Position numbers and translations under genes: made by a program
Assembly (NCBI GenBank): GCA_903911925.1
Contig: CAIWFH010000110.1
Coordinates: 1 to 64,000, forward strand
Source of the DNA: an uncultured Acidobacteriaceae bacterium
Lineage (GTDB): Bacteria; Acidobacteriota; Terriglobia; Terriglobales; Acidobacteriaceae
Length of the DNA stretch: 64,000 nt
Reading direction: 5' to 3'
In this document: positions 44,733-53,081 of the stretch, piece by piece
Layout of the letters: every line of letters begins with the position of its first letter
Position numbering within the stretch: the first letter of the stretch is position 1
The notes under the pieces: model-generated
Databases searched by the model: none
What the model was told of the DNA's origin: nothing
The model's input: only the letters and a program-made list of their open reading frames with translations

Positions 44733-44740
44733 ACTTTGCG

Positions 44741-47116
44741 CTACTTCCAGTCATCACGGGCATTCACGAGGCCTTCGTTCATTACCGAATCGAAGCCGGT
44801 GTGCTTCTTGATGAAGATCTCGCTGAAAGCGCGGTCCTGGCGCAGCAGGATGGCTTGCAGGCGGACGAGCTCAAGCAGGGCCAGGAACATGGCAATCAGC
44901 GAGCGCTCAGAGCGGGTGTGCGAGAGCAGCCGGCGCAGAGCCACCGGCTTGTCTTCCATGGTGAGGCGGCGGGCGAGGAACTGGATCATCTGGCCCACGG
45001 TCACCTGGTCTTCAGTGACGTCGATGGTGGGGCGGGTGCGGGCGCGCTCAAGAATGTCGCGGAAGATGCGGACCAGATCCACGGTATCGGCCGCGATCTC
45101 CGGCTCGGCAGCCTCATCGTTTTTGAATTCCTGGGCGCCGGGGTTGGTCCAGCTAGCAGCTTCAAGCATCTGCTTCTGCTGCAGCATCTGGGCGGCGTTT
45201 TTGAAGCGCTCGTGCTCCAGCAGCCGCTCGACAAGCTCGCGGCGGGGATCTTCGGGGGTGTCTTCAGGGCCGGCGGGTGCGCGGGGAAGCAGCATCTTGC
45301 TCTTGATGTGGATCAACAGCGATGCGGTGTAGATAAACTCGCCGGCAACGTCGACATCGCCGGCCCTGAGCTGGTTTACGTAGGCCAAGAACTGCGATGT
45401 GATTCTCGAGATGGGGATGTCGTAGATGTCGATGTCCTGCTTGCGGATGAGATCGAGCAGCAGGTCGAGAGGGCCGTCATACACCTGGTCAACCATGACG
45501 GAGAAGGGCGATTGCTCGTCGGCTTCCGAGAGCTTCTTCTGGCGCGCGGCGAGGCGGGCTGCAGCTTTCTCGTCGATGACGGGCGGAACGGGTTCAATTG
45601 GCGCAGGCGCCTCGACGGCCGCAGACTCTTGTGGTTCCAAGACGGAATCCGCGGCTGGTGCCTCTTCAACGGCCTGCTGGAGTTCTGCCGTGGGCGGCTC
45701 TATTGGCGTTGTTTCCTGGGCGGATGGCTCGGCGGCGGCTTCTGCGACCGGTTCGGGCACAATCTCCGTGACCTGTTCAGGGGCTATAGCCCCTACCGTT
45801 ATCGGCGTGTCTTCAGCACGACTGAAGTCATGCCCTTTTACAGGGCCGGGTGGTTCCGATTCGATGGCCTTCTCTTCAGAGGCTAACGCGCCAGTCGTTA
45901 TTTGGATCTCGGCGACAGAGGCGCCATCGTGTTCTGGAACTGAGGCTGTGGGTTCGGGCTCGGCGATCGGCCCCGCAACGGTTGAATCGTCTGCCGCTGC
46001 CGGGGACTCTGGGACAGGAGCGAAGTCGTTTTCTGTCACGGGGTTTGTGGATTCCGGCTCATCGAGCTGTACCTCGGGGACCAAGGCCTCTGCGATGATT
46101 GGCGTGTCTTCTGCCCGACTGACGACGTTCCCTGCCACAGAGCCTGCGGGTTCTGGTTCGACTGCCTTCTCTTCGGGGGCTGAAGCGTCGGCCATTACCG
46201 GGGTCTCCGCGATGGGGGGGAATTCGTCTTCTGGAATGGAGCCCGTGGGTTGCGGCTCGACGATCGGTTCCTCTGGGGTCGATTCGGCCGCCGTTACTGG
46301 GGCTTCGTCGAGAGGACCGAAGTCAGGTTTTGTCTCAGTGCCAGTGGGTTCCGGCTCGACGGCTTCCTCTTCGGGAACTGAGTCATCTGCCGTAATCGGA
46401 ATCTCTGCGATCGGAGTGGATTCGTGTTCTGTTACGGGGCCCGCAGGTTCGGGCTCGATGATCTGCTCCACGGGGGCTGAATCTTCTGCTGTGATCGAGG
46501 TTTCTGCGACAGGACTGATGTCCTGCTCGGCCGCAGAGCCTGAATCGTTCAAGGCTGGCTCGAATTCGGATGGAGTCTCTTCAGGTTCCAAGACGGAGGG
46601 ATGTTCTTCGGGCTCGGGCGCTGAGGGCGCCTCTGGCTCAACATTGGGTTCAGGTTCGGCGGCATCCGGCGAAACGGTCTCAGCAGGCTCGGGCGGCAGA
46701 ACGGCCATGGGTTCGGCAACGGGCTCGGGGACGGGCGCGCCGTCTCGCTCTAGCTCCGGCATTGAGGCCGCGGCTTCGATGTGTGCTTCAGGCGCGGCGA
46801 CCGGCTCACTGGCTTCGACAAGCTCGACCACTGTCGTGACTTCAGGCTCCGGGACGGGCACGACTGCAGGGGCGGCTTCAAACTGCTCAACGTGCTCGGG
46901 CACAACCGCCGGAACGACTGGTGCTGTTTTCGGATTGTCGGGCCGTTTCGGCAATCGTATCTCTTCTTCCGGTTGTTCTTTGAGCGTTTCTTGAATCTGC
47001 TGCGGTTCGGGTGGGGCGGGCTTTGCGGTCCGCGTGAAAAGGCCGAATCCGGAGCGAATCCCTTCCAGAGCGTAACTCAGGGCCTTTCGCCACCACGGGA
47101 GTGTTTTTTCGGCCAT
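44741..47116 (-). CDS. scpA: Segregation and condensation protein A with long acidic repeat region
   Basis: 791 residues from ATG 47116. The kleisin subunit of Smc-ScpAB occupies only the last 250 residues: PFSVMVDQVYDGPLDLLLDL, DIDIYDIPISRITSQFLAYV, FIYTASLLIHIKSKMLLPR and a C-terminal SEIFIKKHTGFDSVMNEG. The first ~535 residues begin with a basic, Trp-containing stretch (PWWRKALSYALEGIRSGFG). They continue as acidic, Pro/Glu/Ala-rich repeats with a period of about 36 residues (for example EPAGPVTEHESTPIAEIPIT). Two repeat units contain SRAEDTPI encoded by DNA resembling the intergenic 'GHDFSRA' palindrome. The extension is not known in ordinary ScpA (about 250 residues). Downstream is the restriction-modification system instead of scpB. 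Confidence 0.92.
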   Translation of the reverse strand: MAEKTLPWWRKALSYALEGIRSGFGLFTRTAKPAPPEPQQIQETLKEQPEEEIRLPKRPDNPKTAPVVPAVVPEHVEQFEAAPAVVPVPEPEVTTVVELVEASEPVAAPEAHIEAAASMPELERDGAPVPEPVAEPMAVLPPEPAETVSPDAAEPEPNVEPEAPSAPEPEEHPSVLEPEETPSEFEPALNDSGSAAEQDISPVAETSITAEDSAPVEQIIEPEPAGPVTEHESTPIAEIPITADDSVPEEEAVEPEPTGTETKPDFGPLDEAPVTAAESTPEEPIVEPQPTGSIPEDEFPPIAETPVMADASAPEEKAVEPEPAGSVAGNVVSRAEDTPIIAEALVPEVQLDEPESTNPVTENDFAPVPESPAAADDSTVAGPIAEPEPTASVPEHDGASVAEIQITTGALASEEKAIESEPPGPVKGHDFSRAEDTPITVGAIAPEQVTEIVPEPVAEAAAEPSAQETTPIEPPTAELQQAVEEAPAADSVLEPQESAAVEAPAPIEPVPPVIDEKAAARLAARQKKLSEADEQSPFSVMVDQVYDGPLDLLLDLIRKQDIDIYDIPISRITSQFLAYVNQLRAGDVDVAGEFIYTASLLIHIKSKMLLPRAPAGPEDTPEDPRRELVERLLEHERFKNAAQMLQQKQMLEAASWTNPGAQEFKNDEAAEPEIAADTVDLVRIFRDILERARTRPTIDVTEDQVTVGQMIQFLARRLTMEDKPVALRRLLSHTRSERSLIAMFLALLELVRLQAILLRQDRAFSEIFIKKHTGFDSVMNEGLVNARDDWK
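45777..45845. repeat. 'GHDFSRA'-type palindromic repeat inside scpA, copy C
   Basis: GGGGCTATAGCCCC, a spacer, then GCACGACTGAAGTCATGCCC: same two-hairpin layout and orientation as intergenic copies A and B. Read on the minus strand it encodes GPVKGHDFSRAEDTP within the acidic repeat region. A decayed second copy at about 46102-46146 encodes GSVAGNVVSRAEDTP. Confidence 0.78.
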
Positions 47117-47165
47117 CTTCGTTCTTTCGGCGGCCCCCGGCCGCATGCGGCTGTTCGATGTCGCT

Positions 47166-48206
47166 CTACGGCCGCGCGCTGGTGGGCGGTGTCAACTGCA
47201 TGGCGGCGCGCACCTCAACCATGGTCTGCTCGGCGCGGGCACGGGCGCGGTTTGAGCCGTCTTCAAGAATCTCGAATACCTGGGACTCAGTAAAGCTGGC
47301 GCGGCGGGCCTGGATGGGCTGCAAAACCTGCACCAGCGCGTCGGCGGCCCAGCTTTTGCATTCAATGCAGCCAATACCAGCCGACCGGCAGCCATCATAG
47401 ACCTTCGCAAGCGTCTCCGCGGTGGAAAAGACCTTATGCAGGTCGCCCACCGGGCAAAGGTCGGGGTCGCCCGGATCGGTGCGGCGCACGCGGGCCGGGT
47501 CAGTGACCATGGTCTTGAGCTTCTGACGGATTACTGGCTCGGGGTCGGTCAACTGGATGGTATTGCCGTAGCTCTTCGACATCTTGCGGCCGTCTGTGCC
47601 GGGCAGCTTGGGCGAGGGCGTCAGCAGCACCTTGGGCTCGGGGAGCACTTCGGAGCCGTCGAGTTTGTAGAACTGGTTGAAGCGGCGCGCCACCTCGCGG
47701 GTGAGTTCCACATGCGCCTGCTGGTCCTGTCCAACGGGCACGAATTGAGGCTGATAGAGCAAAATGTCCGACGCCATCAGGACCGGGTAGCCCAGAAATC
47801 CGTAGGTGGTGAGGTCCTTGCTTTCGAGGTTCTCCTGCATCTCTTTGTAGCTGGGGACGCGCTCAAGCCAGCCGAGGGGCGTAATCATGCCGAGGAGCAA
47901 GGGCAGTTCGTAATGCTGCTTCGCATGGCTCTGCACGAAGATGGTGCATCGCTTAGGGTCGAGGCCGGCGGCCAGAAAGTCCAGCGCTACTTCAAGCGTG
48001 TTGGGCAGAATGTTCGACGTGTCGGCGTAGTCCGTGGTCAGGGCGTGCACATCGGCGATGAAGAAGTAGCAATCGTACTGCGCCGAGTCCTGCAGCTTGA
48101 CCCAGTTGGCCAGGGCGCCCATGTAGTTGCCCAGGTGGAGCTTGCCGGTGGGACGCATGCCGCTGAGAACGCGGGGAAGGGAAGATGAGATAGCGGGTTC
48201 GGGCAT
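47166..48206 (-). CDS. trpS: Tryptophan--tRNA ligase
   Basis: 346 residues, class I aminoacyl-tRNA synthetase. The HIGH-type motif is HLGN (residues 24-27) in SGMRPTGKLHLGNYMGAL and the KMSKS motif sits at 208-212. Tryptophan-pocket and dimer elements VQSHAKQHYELPLLLGMITP and GYPVLMASDILLYQPQFVPVGQDQ are present. Length and motifs match bacterial TrpRS. It lies between the M50 protease and scpA on the same strand, a gene order commonly seen together with scpAB. Confidence 0.97.
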   Translation of the reverse strand: MPEPAISSSLPRVLSGMRPTGKLHLGNYMGALANWVKLQDSAQYDCYFFIADVHALTTDYADTSNILPNTLEVALDFLAAGLDPKRCTIFVQSHAKQHYELPLLLGMITPLGWLERVPSYKEMQENLESKDLTTYGFLGYPVLMASDILLYQPQFVPVGQDQQAHVELTREVARRFNQFYKLDGSEVLPEPKVLLTPSPKLPGTDGRKMSKSYGNTIQLTDPEPVIRQKLKTMVTDPARVRRTDPGDPDLCPVGDLHKVFSTAETLAKVYDGCRSAGIGCIECKSWAADALVQVLQPIQARRASFTESQVFEILEDGSNRARARAEQTMVEVRAAMQLTPPTSARP

Positions 48207-48303
48207 TTTTTCTTATCGATTCCGGGGTGGTGCCAAGGATTAGGCCATTTAAAAAGGGCTTTCCTCATTGTACCGGGAGGTGGGGGGCATGTTCAGCCTG
48301 ACT

Positions 48304-49017
48304 CTAAATGTGAACCAGCGAGTAGTAAACCAGACCGATGGACGGCCCCAGAAAGGCCATGAGGATATAGCGGCCGACGAAAATCATGAGCAGGTAGCTG
48401 ACCCAGATGGGAATGCGGTCGTATTGCTGCACAGCGCTGTAAGGCAGCATGTTGCGCACCACGCGGCTGCCATCAAGCGGAGGAACGGGGAGCAGGTTGA
48501 AGAAACAAAGCGACAGATTGATGAGGATGGCCAGCGTGCAGAGAACGACCAGCGGCTGTGGCGTAACCATTCCGCCGCCGCCCAGGGTGGCGATAAAGGA
48601 CGACACGACAAGAGCGTGGCCGCTGGGCATCGCGACAGCCATCACCGCCAGGGTGACAAAGGCGATCAGAACGATGAGCAGGTTGGAAGCGGGGCCGGCC
48701 AGGGTGGTCAGGTTATCGTCACGGACGATCTTGCGGAAGTTGCGGGTGATGACCGGGGTGGGTTTTGCCCAGCCCACCAGCATGCCGCCGAACATGCTGA
48801 ATCCAATGAACGGGCCAAAGATCATCAAAGCGGGAAAAAGTAAAGTGCCGATAGGGTCAACGTGATACGCGGGATTGAGCGTGACGCGACCTTGCAGGCG
48901 AGCGGTCTGGTCGCCCAGACGCGAGGCCATCCAGGCGTGCGCGCACTCATGCACGCAGAGCGAGAAGATGAGAATGGCAAACTCGAATACGGCCTTGATG
49001 AAGTCGAACTGTTGCAA
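48304..49017 (-). CDS. Site-2 protease family (M50) membrane metalloprotease
   Basis: 237 residues with about five to six membrane helices. The zinc motif HECAH (His23, Glu24, His27) lies in the first helix. The third ligand is in NLLPVPPLDGSRVV near the C-terminal helices. The start is TTG 49017, supported by AGGAGA nine bases upstream. The short type without PDZ domain resembles YwhC/FtsH-like S2P homologues found upstream of trpS in many bacteria. Probable role: intramembrane cleavage; substrate unknown. First gene of the M50-trpS-scpA run. Confidence 0.92.
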   Translation of the reverse strand: MQQFDFIKAVFEFAILIFSLCVHECAHAWMASRLGDQTARLQGRVTLNPAYHVDPIGTLLFPALMIFGPFIGFSMFGGMLVGWAKPTPVITRNFRKIVRDDNLTTLAGPASNLLIVLIAFVTLAVMAVAMPSGHALVVSSFIATLGGGGMVTPQPLVVLCTLAILINLSLCFFNLLPVPPLDGSRVVRNMLPYSAVQQYDRIPIWVSYLLMIFVGRYILMAFLGPSIGLVYYSLVHI

Positions 49018-49104
49018 AAGATGTCTCCTGATGCCGGAAAGCTCAGATTAGCATGAGGGACTCGCCGTTCTGGCATCGGCAGCGAGGGCAAGAGCGCCCA
49101 AGCC

Positions 49105-50148
49105 TTAGTGCGCCACCAGGTACCGATCCATCCAGTCGAGAATCCCGGCGCGCATGGCGGGCAGTTCCTGGTGCGCGCAGTCGAAGAGCTCAATGTGCAG
49201 GTCGGCTTCGCGCCCGTACTTGCGATACAAGGGCAGCAACTCGTCGCGAATCTTCTCAACGCCGACGACCGGGGTGAGCGGGTCAAGGCGGCCATTCACG
49301 CTGAGGTGGGGGCGGGGCACAATCAAGGCGTTGATCTCGGCTGAGGTGAAGTGCTTGAGCAGCGAAGGGACGTAGTAGTAGATGCCGTGCTCGTGCAGGC
49401 CGTGGGCCGCAATCAACGACTCGTACTCTGTGAGGCAGCAGACGTCCATCGTGGAGTGGACGCGCGGATCGAGAGCGGCAAGCCACCAAGCTTTGGTTGC
49501 GCCCATTGACATGCCGAAGGCGCCGAGCCGGTGCGGGTCCACTTCAGGACGGCCGGCCAGATAGTCGAGAGCCCGAAACTCGTCGAACATCATCATGCCG
49601 TAGAGTACGCGGCCGCGCCAGAGCATTTCTTTGAATGCATCTTCCTCGCCCTGGTGGCCGTTCCTGTCGTGCTGGCGCTCGCCGAAGCACCAGCTATCGA
49701 TGGCCAGCGTGACCAGCCCTTTCTCGACGCAGATGGGCGCGTATGCCGGCTGAGCGGTGGTTCCCTTGAGCAGTTGTTCTTTGCCCAGGTCGTACTGGCC
49801 GGCGTGCCAGTGAATGAAGAGCAAGCCCGGGGCGGGATTTTGGCGATGGTCGGGGATGAGCAGCAAAACGGGGACGGGTTCGAAGCCATTCAGGTCAAGG
49901 ACCCAGCGCTCGAGCGTGTAGCCTTCGTGCTTCTCGGTCCGCACCAGTTTTGGAGGGGCGGGCTTGTGGTCCCAGGGCAGGTCGCCTAACAGACTCCACA
50001 GTTCTTTGCGGCGGCGGGTCTGATTGGCGGCGAAATCGCCTTTTGCTCCGGTCGATGCGAGGGCCGGTAGATCTTTCATTGCCAGGCTCCCGGCGAGTGC
50101 GGCTGAGCCGATCATCAGGTCGCGTCGCGTAAACAAGGACTGTGCCAT
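49105..50148 (-). CDS. Tat-exported alpha/beta hydrolase (acetyl-xylan-esterase-like)
   Basis: 347 residues. The Tat-type leader is FTRRDLMIGSAALAGSLAM. The alpha/beta-hydrolase core holds PGLLFIHWHAGQYD, the nucleophile elbow GMSMG (Ser214), a candidate Asp in VNGRLDPLTP and the His in FDCAHQELP. AIDSWCFGERQHDRNGHQG before the nucleophile is typical of dienelactone-hydrolase/AXE-like esterases. Located in the periplasm by prediction. A good SD (GGAGGAAAGGG) supports ATG 50148. Substrate unknown; hemicellulose or other ester side chains are possible. Confidence 0.85.
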   Translation of the reverse strand: MAQSLFTRRDLMIGSAALAGSLAMKDLPALASTGAKGDFAANQTRRRKELWSLLGDLPWDHKPAPPKLVRTEKHEGYTLERWVLDLNGFEPVPVLLLIPDHRQNPAPGLLFIHWHAGQYDLGKEQLLKGTTAQPAYAPICVEKGLVTLAIDSWCFGERQHDRNGHQGEEDAFKEMLWRGRVLYGMMMFDEFRALDYLAGRPEVDPHRLGAFGMSMGATKAWWLAALDPRVHSTMDVCCLTEYESLIAAHGLHEHGIYYYVPSLLKHFTSAEINALIVPRPHLSVNGRLDPLTPVVGVEKIRDELLPLYRKYGREADLHIELFDCAHQELPAMRAGILDWMDRYLVAH

Positions 50149-50184
50149 TTCCCTTTCCTCCGATAGATGGAACCGAGAACCAGG

Positions 50185-50910
50185 TCAGGCGCCGTGCGTG
50201 GGGAAGCGGCCAATAGCTGCGCCGGGGTCGACTTGCTGGCCGCCGAGGACGATAGCGTGGCTGGCGATGCGCGCGCCTGCGCCAATGACGGTGGGCACGA
50301 GCGTTACCTTGCTGAAGTCGTCTGCGGCATGGGCGTGGGAGTAGACGCGGGCGAACGAGCCGATGACTGCGCCTTTGCCGATGCTGATGCCTCCGCGGTC
50401 GTTGAACAGCGCGCGCTGCCGGATGGTGACGCCATCCTCGATGGACATGTTATAGCCGTAAGTGAGATCTACACCGTGATAGATTTTGACACCGGCGCCC
50501 ATGTGGGCAAAGATGTGGCGGCCCAGCATGCAGCGGAACCGGATGCCCAGCCAGTGATTTGTGCCGATGGGGGAGCGGTCGAACATCTGCCAGAACCAGA
50601 GCAGGGGTTTGCGCTTGGCAAACTGCTCGGGATCGACATCCTCATAGTGTTCGGCTTCGAGGGTAACGTTTTCCGGATCAAGGGAGAGCGAGAGGACGTT
50701 GCCGGGCAGCTCGCTGGTGAGCGTCAGGTTGAGCTTGCCGCCGTGCGGACGGCCCAGGTAGAGCTGGTAAAGCTGGTCGCGGACAATCTCGGCGCGGCGT
50801 TCGGGAGAGTGGTGGCGGGTGAATTCCTCGTCGAGGAAATGGATCCAGCGGCGATAGACCTCTTCAGCTTCCGGTGCGGGCCGGGGGGTGTTGTTCAGAT
50901 TGTTTGCCAT
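50185..50910 (-). CDS. Left-handed beta-helix acyltransferase-like protein
   Basis: 241 residues from ATG 50910 (ANNLNNTPRPAPEAEEVYRR). The longer frame to 51183 overlaps the divergent permease and is unlikely. An N-terminal helical/mixed region is followed by hexapeptide repeats: GRHIFAHMGAGVKIYHGVDL, GYNMSIEDGVTIRQRALFND, GGISIGKGAVIGSFARVYSH, and VIGAGARIASHAIVLGGQQVDPGA. This is the left-handed beta-helix of WbbJ/LpxA-type transferases, typically trimeric and using acyl-CoA or acyl-ACP. Substrate unknown. Lies between the hydrolase and the permease. Confidence 0.82.
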   Translation of the reverse strand: MANNLNNTPRPAPEAEEVYRRWIHFLDEEFTRHHSPERRAEIVRDQLYQLYLGRPHGGKLNLTLTSELPGNVLSLSLDPENVTLEAEHYEDVDPEQFAKRKPLLWFWQMFDRSPIGTNHWLGIRFRCMLGRHIFAHMGAGVKIYHGVDLTYGYNMSIEDGVTIRQRALFNDRGGISIGKGAVIGSFARVYSHAHAADDFSKVTLVPTVIGAGARIASHAIVLGGQQVDPGAAIGRFPTHGA

Positions 50911-51025
50911 ACGGATTGGACGATACACCCTGAGGGCGGGACGAATCGAGCGGGGCGCAGCACGCGCAATCTCCATCAAAGGGAGGATGCGGGCGCGAGC
51001 GTGGTCTGCGTAGCATAGCGGAACG

Positions 51026-52384
51026 ATGCAGGCAGAGCGCCAGACCGGGCGAAAGATGGGAGTGTGGGCGGCAACGGCGGTTGTCACCGGCGAGGCTATC
51101 TCGTTGGGCATCTTTCTCACGCCTGCCGGGATGGCGCGGTCACTGGGCTCGCCTGCGCTGCTGGGAGCGGTGTGGTGCGGCATGGCGTTGATGACGCTGG
51201 CCGGGGCGCTGTGCTTTACGGAATTGGCGGTGCGGTTTCCGCAGGCGGGCGGCGAATACGTCTACCTGCGGCAGGGCTTTGGGCGGCGCGTGGCGTTTCT
51301 CTACGGATGGACCGCTGCGGTGGTGATGTATCCCGGCTTGGCCGCCGCGCTGAGCGTTGGCGCTGTGCCCTATTTTCAGGTCTTGTTGCCCATTCCGGCG
51401 TGGCTGGCAGCTGCGCTGCCCGCGGTGATCCTGGTGGCGCTGGGGGCAATGAACTACGCCGGCAGCCGCCTGAACAACGGCTTGATGACGGCATTGAACT
51501 GGTTGAAGATTCCGGTGCTGGCGGCCCTGGTGGGGTGGGCACTTGTTTCGGGACACGCGACGTTTGCCAACCTGGTGCCGCTGACCTTGCGCCGGGCCGG
51601 GTCCGATCCGCTGATTCAGGCGGTCGCCGGAGCGGCGATCAGCGCGTTTTTCTGTTTTGGCGGCTGGTGGGAGGCGGGCAAAATCGCCGGCGAGGTGCGC
51701 GATCCGCGGCGGACGCTGCCCATCGCATTTACCGGCGGCGTTCTGTTGGTCACGGCCATCTATCTGCTGGTCAGCCTGGCATTCGTTGCGGTGGTACCGA
51801 TGGGGCAGATTCAGAGCAACACGGCCTTTGTGGCGCAGTTTGGGCAAGCGCTGTTTGGGGCGTCGGGCGGACGGGTGCTCTCAGCGTGCGTGCTGCTGTG
51901 CGTGCTGGGCGGGCTGATGGTGCTGAGCATGGCCGTGCCGCGCGTGACCTATGCGCTGGCGTGCGCCGAGGCTGACGGCGACAGCGCGGGCGGGCCGATT
52001 GGGTTTTTTGCGCGCCTGCATCCGCGCTATGGCTCGCCGGTAAATGCGGTGCTGCTGCAGACCGGCATGGCGCTTGCCGTGCTGGCCCTGGGCGCGTTCG
52101 ATCGCATCCTGGCGTTCATCATTTTTTCTGCGGTGGTGTTTCTGGCGCTGACCGTGGCAACGCTGTTTCGTATGACGGAACCGGTCCGGCGCTGGTGGTT
52201 TCCCGTAGCGCCTTTGGTGTTCATCGCCGGCAGCGCAGTGCTGGCGGCGATGCTTTTGCTGCACAGCCTGCTGCCTTCGCTGCTGGGAGCGGCCGTGGTG
52301 CTTGTTGGCCTGCCGGTGCGCTGGTTGCTGGTGTCAGGGAAACAGATTGCGCCGGCGGTGGCCGGTGATCGCCAACTTTCGTAA
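51026..52384 (+). CDS. APC-family amino acid permease
   Basis: 452 residues, about 12 membrane helices. The APC-superfamily signature is visible in TM1 (GVWAATAVVTGEAISLGIFLTP) and in RFPQAGGEYVYLRQGFG. TM6 is AAISAFFCFGGWWEAGKIAGE, followed by VRDPRRTLPIA. The pattern best fits LAT/basic amino-acid transporter-like or amino acid/polyamine exchangers. The real substrate is not readable. The stop precedes the AhpD-like gene by only 24 bases, where that gene's strong SD AAGGAGGT lies, so co-transcription is likely. Confidence 0.9.
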   Translation: MQAERQTGRKMGVWAATAVVTGEAISLGIFLTPAGMARSLGSPALLGAVWCGMALMTLAGALCFTELAVRFPQAGGEYVYLRQGFGRRVAFLYGWTAAVVMYPGLAAALSVGAVPYFQVLLPIPAWLAAALPAVILVALGAMNYAGSRLNNGLMTALNWLKIPVLAALVGWALVSGHATFANLVPLTLRRAGSDPLIQAVAGAAISAFFCFGGWWEAGKIAGEVRDPRRTLPIAFTGGVLLVTAIYLLVSLAFVAVVPMGQIQSNTAFVAQFGQALFGASGGRVLSACVLLCVLGGLMVLSMAVPRVTYALACAEADGDSAGGPIGFFARLHPRYGSPVNAVLLQTGMALAVLALGAFDRILAFIIFSAVVFLALTVATLFRMTEPVRRWWFPVAPLVFIAGSAVLAAMLLLHSLLPSLLGAAVVLVGLPVRWLLVSGKQIAPAVAGDRQLS

Positions 52385-52408
52385 TCTCAACCAAGGAGGT
52401 TCTTCCCC

Positions 52409-52981
52409 ATGCCCCACATTCCCCTATCTCCCGATTTGCCAGGTATTCGCGGCGCCATGGCCTTCAGGCCGGAGACGGCACGGCCACTCAACGATTTGGT
52501 CGAGGTGCTGCTGACCGGTCCCAGCACGCTCACTCTCGGCGAGCGGGAACTGATTGCCACGCATGTTTCAAGCCGCAATTGCACGCATTATTGCCACAGC
52601 ATTCACGGCGCCATTGCCGCGGCTCACCTGGGCGGCGACGAGGCGCTGGTGAAACAAGTGAAAGTTGACTTCACGCAGGCTGCTATTAGTCCGAAACTGA
52701 AGGCGCTCCTGGCGATTGCCGGAAAGGTGCAGCAGGACGGGAAACTGGTAACGCCAGCCGATGTTGACGCCGCGCGAAAGCAGGGCGCCACGGACCTGGA
52801 GATTCACGACACGGTGCTGATTGCCGCGGCATTCTGCATGTACAACCGCTACGTGGATGGGCTGGGCACGGAGCAGCCGGATGACGAGGCGCTCTATCGC
52901 GAGCGCGGCAAGCGCGTGGCGCGCGATGGCTATGTGACGGTGAGCGAAGAGTACCTGGGTGAAGCAGTTCATAGTTCTTAG
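52409..52981 (+). CDS. AhpD/carboxymuconolactone decarboxylase-like protein 1 (shifted cysteine)
   Basis: 190 residues, uncharacterised-peroxidase-related type (long CMD). Start ATG 52409 with AAGGAGGT. The redox/proton-relay motif lies in ERELIATHVSSRN CTHYCHSIHGA: Cys58, Cys62 and His66. Family members usually have C-x2-C-x3-H; here the first Cys is one residue earlier (C-x3-C). GKVQQDGKLVTPADVDAARK, DLEIHDTVLIAAAFCMYNRYVDGLG is the shared C-terminal core. The last codons (AVHSS, stop) are encoded by a 7-bp repeat array. Tandem paralogue of 53082. A peroxidase-like or antioxidant role is predicted from family only. Confidence 0.85.
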   Translation: MPHIPLSPDLPGIRGAMAFRPETARPLNDLVEVLLTGPSTLTLGERELIATHVSSRNCTHYCHSIHGAIAAAHLGGDEALVKQVKVDFTQAAISPKLKALLAIAGKVQQDGKLVTPADVDAARKQGATDLEIHDTVLIAAAFCMYNRYVDGLGTEQPDDEALYRERGKRVARDGYVTVSEEYLGEAVHSS

Positions 52982-53073
52982 TTCGTAGTTCACAGACGGG
53001 TATCGAGGCTGCTGTTGCAACTCACGAACTATGAACCATGGACTACAAACTATGAACTGTGAACTGTGAACTG
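52966..53073. repeat. 7-bp periodic repeat arrays in opposite orientation
   Basis: AGTTCAT AGTTCTT AGTTCGT AGTTCAC (52966-52993) supplies the last codons and the stop of the first AhpD-like gene. From about 53021 the complementary type runs: ACGAACT ATGAACC ATGGACT ACAAACT ATGAACT GTGAACT GTGAACT. The two arrays could pair as a long imperfect hairpin. Confidence 0.85.
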
Positions 53074-53081
53074 GAGTGCAT

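Larger units (their letters stand above)
35603..44740. other. Block of unrelated genes separating scpA from scpB (candidate genomic island)
   Basis: All five minus-strand genes M50-trpS-scpA / scpB-rluB share orientation, but this 9.1-kb block intervenes. It carries two [PD-(D/E)XK-like + PiT transporter] pairs, a bactofilin and a PvuII-like restriction-modification system. The restriction-modification genes are visibly less GC-rich than their surroundings. No integrase, transposase, direct-repeat ends or tRNA were seen at the borders, so the mechanism of arrival is open. Confidence 0.6.

Noticed and set aside
35603..44740. Prophage or transposon carrying the scpA-scpB intervening block
   Set aside because: No integrase, transposase, structural phage gene or flanking direct repeats were found. 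The block is better described as an accessory insertion of unknown mechanism.
45426..46994. 522-residue open frame opposite scpA
   Set aside because: Ser/Gly/Thr-rich mirror of the acidic repeats of scpA; no domain, and scpA has the conserved kleisin domain.
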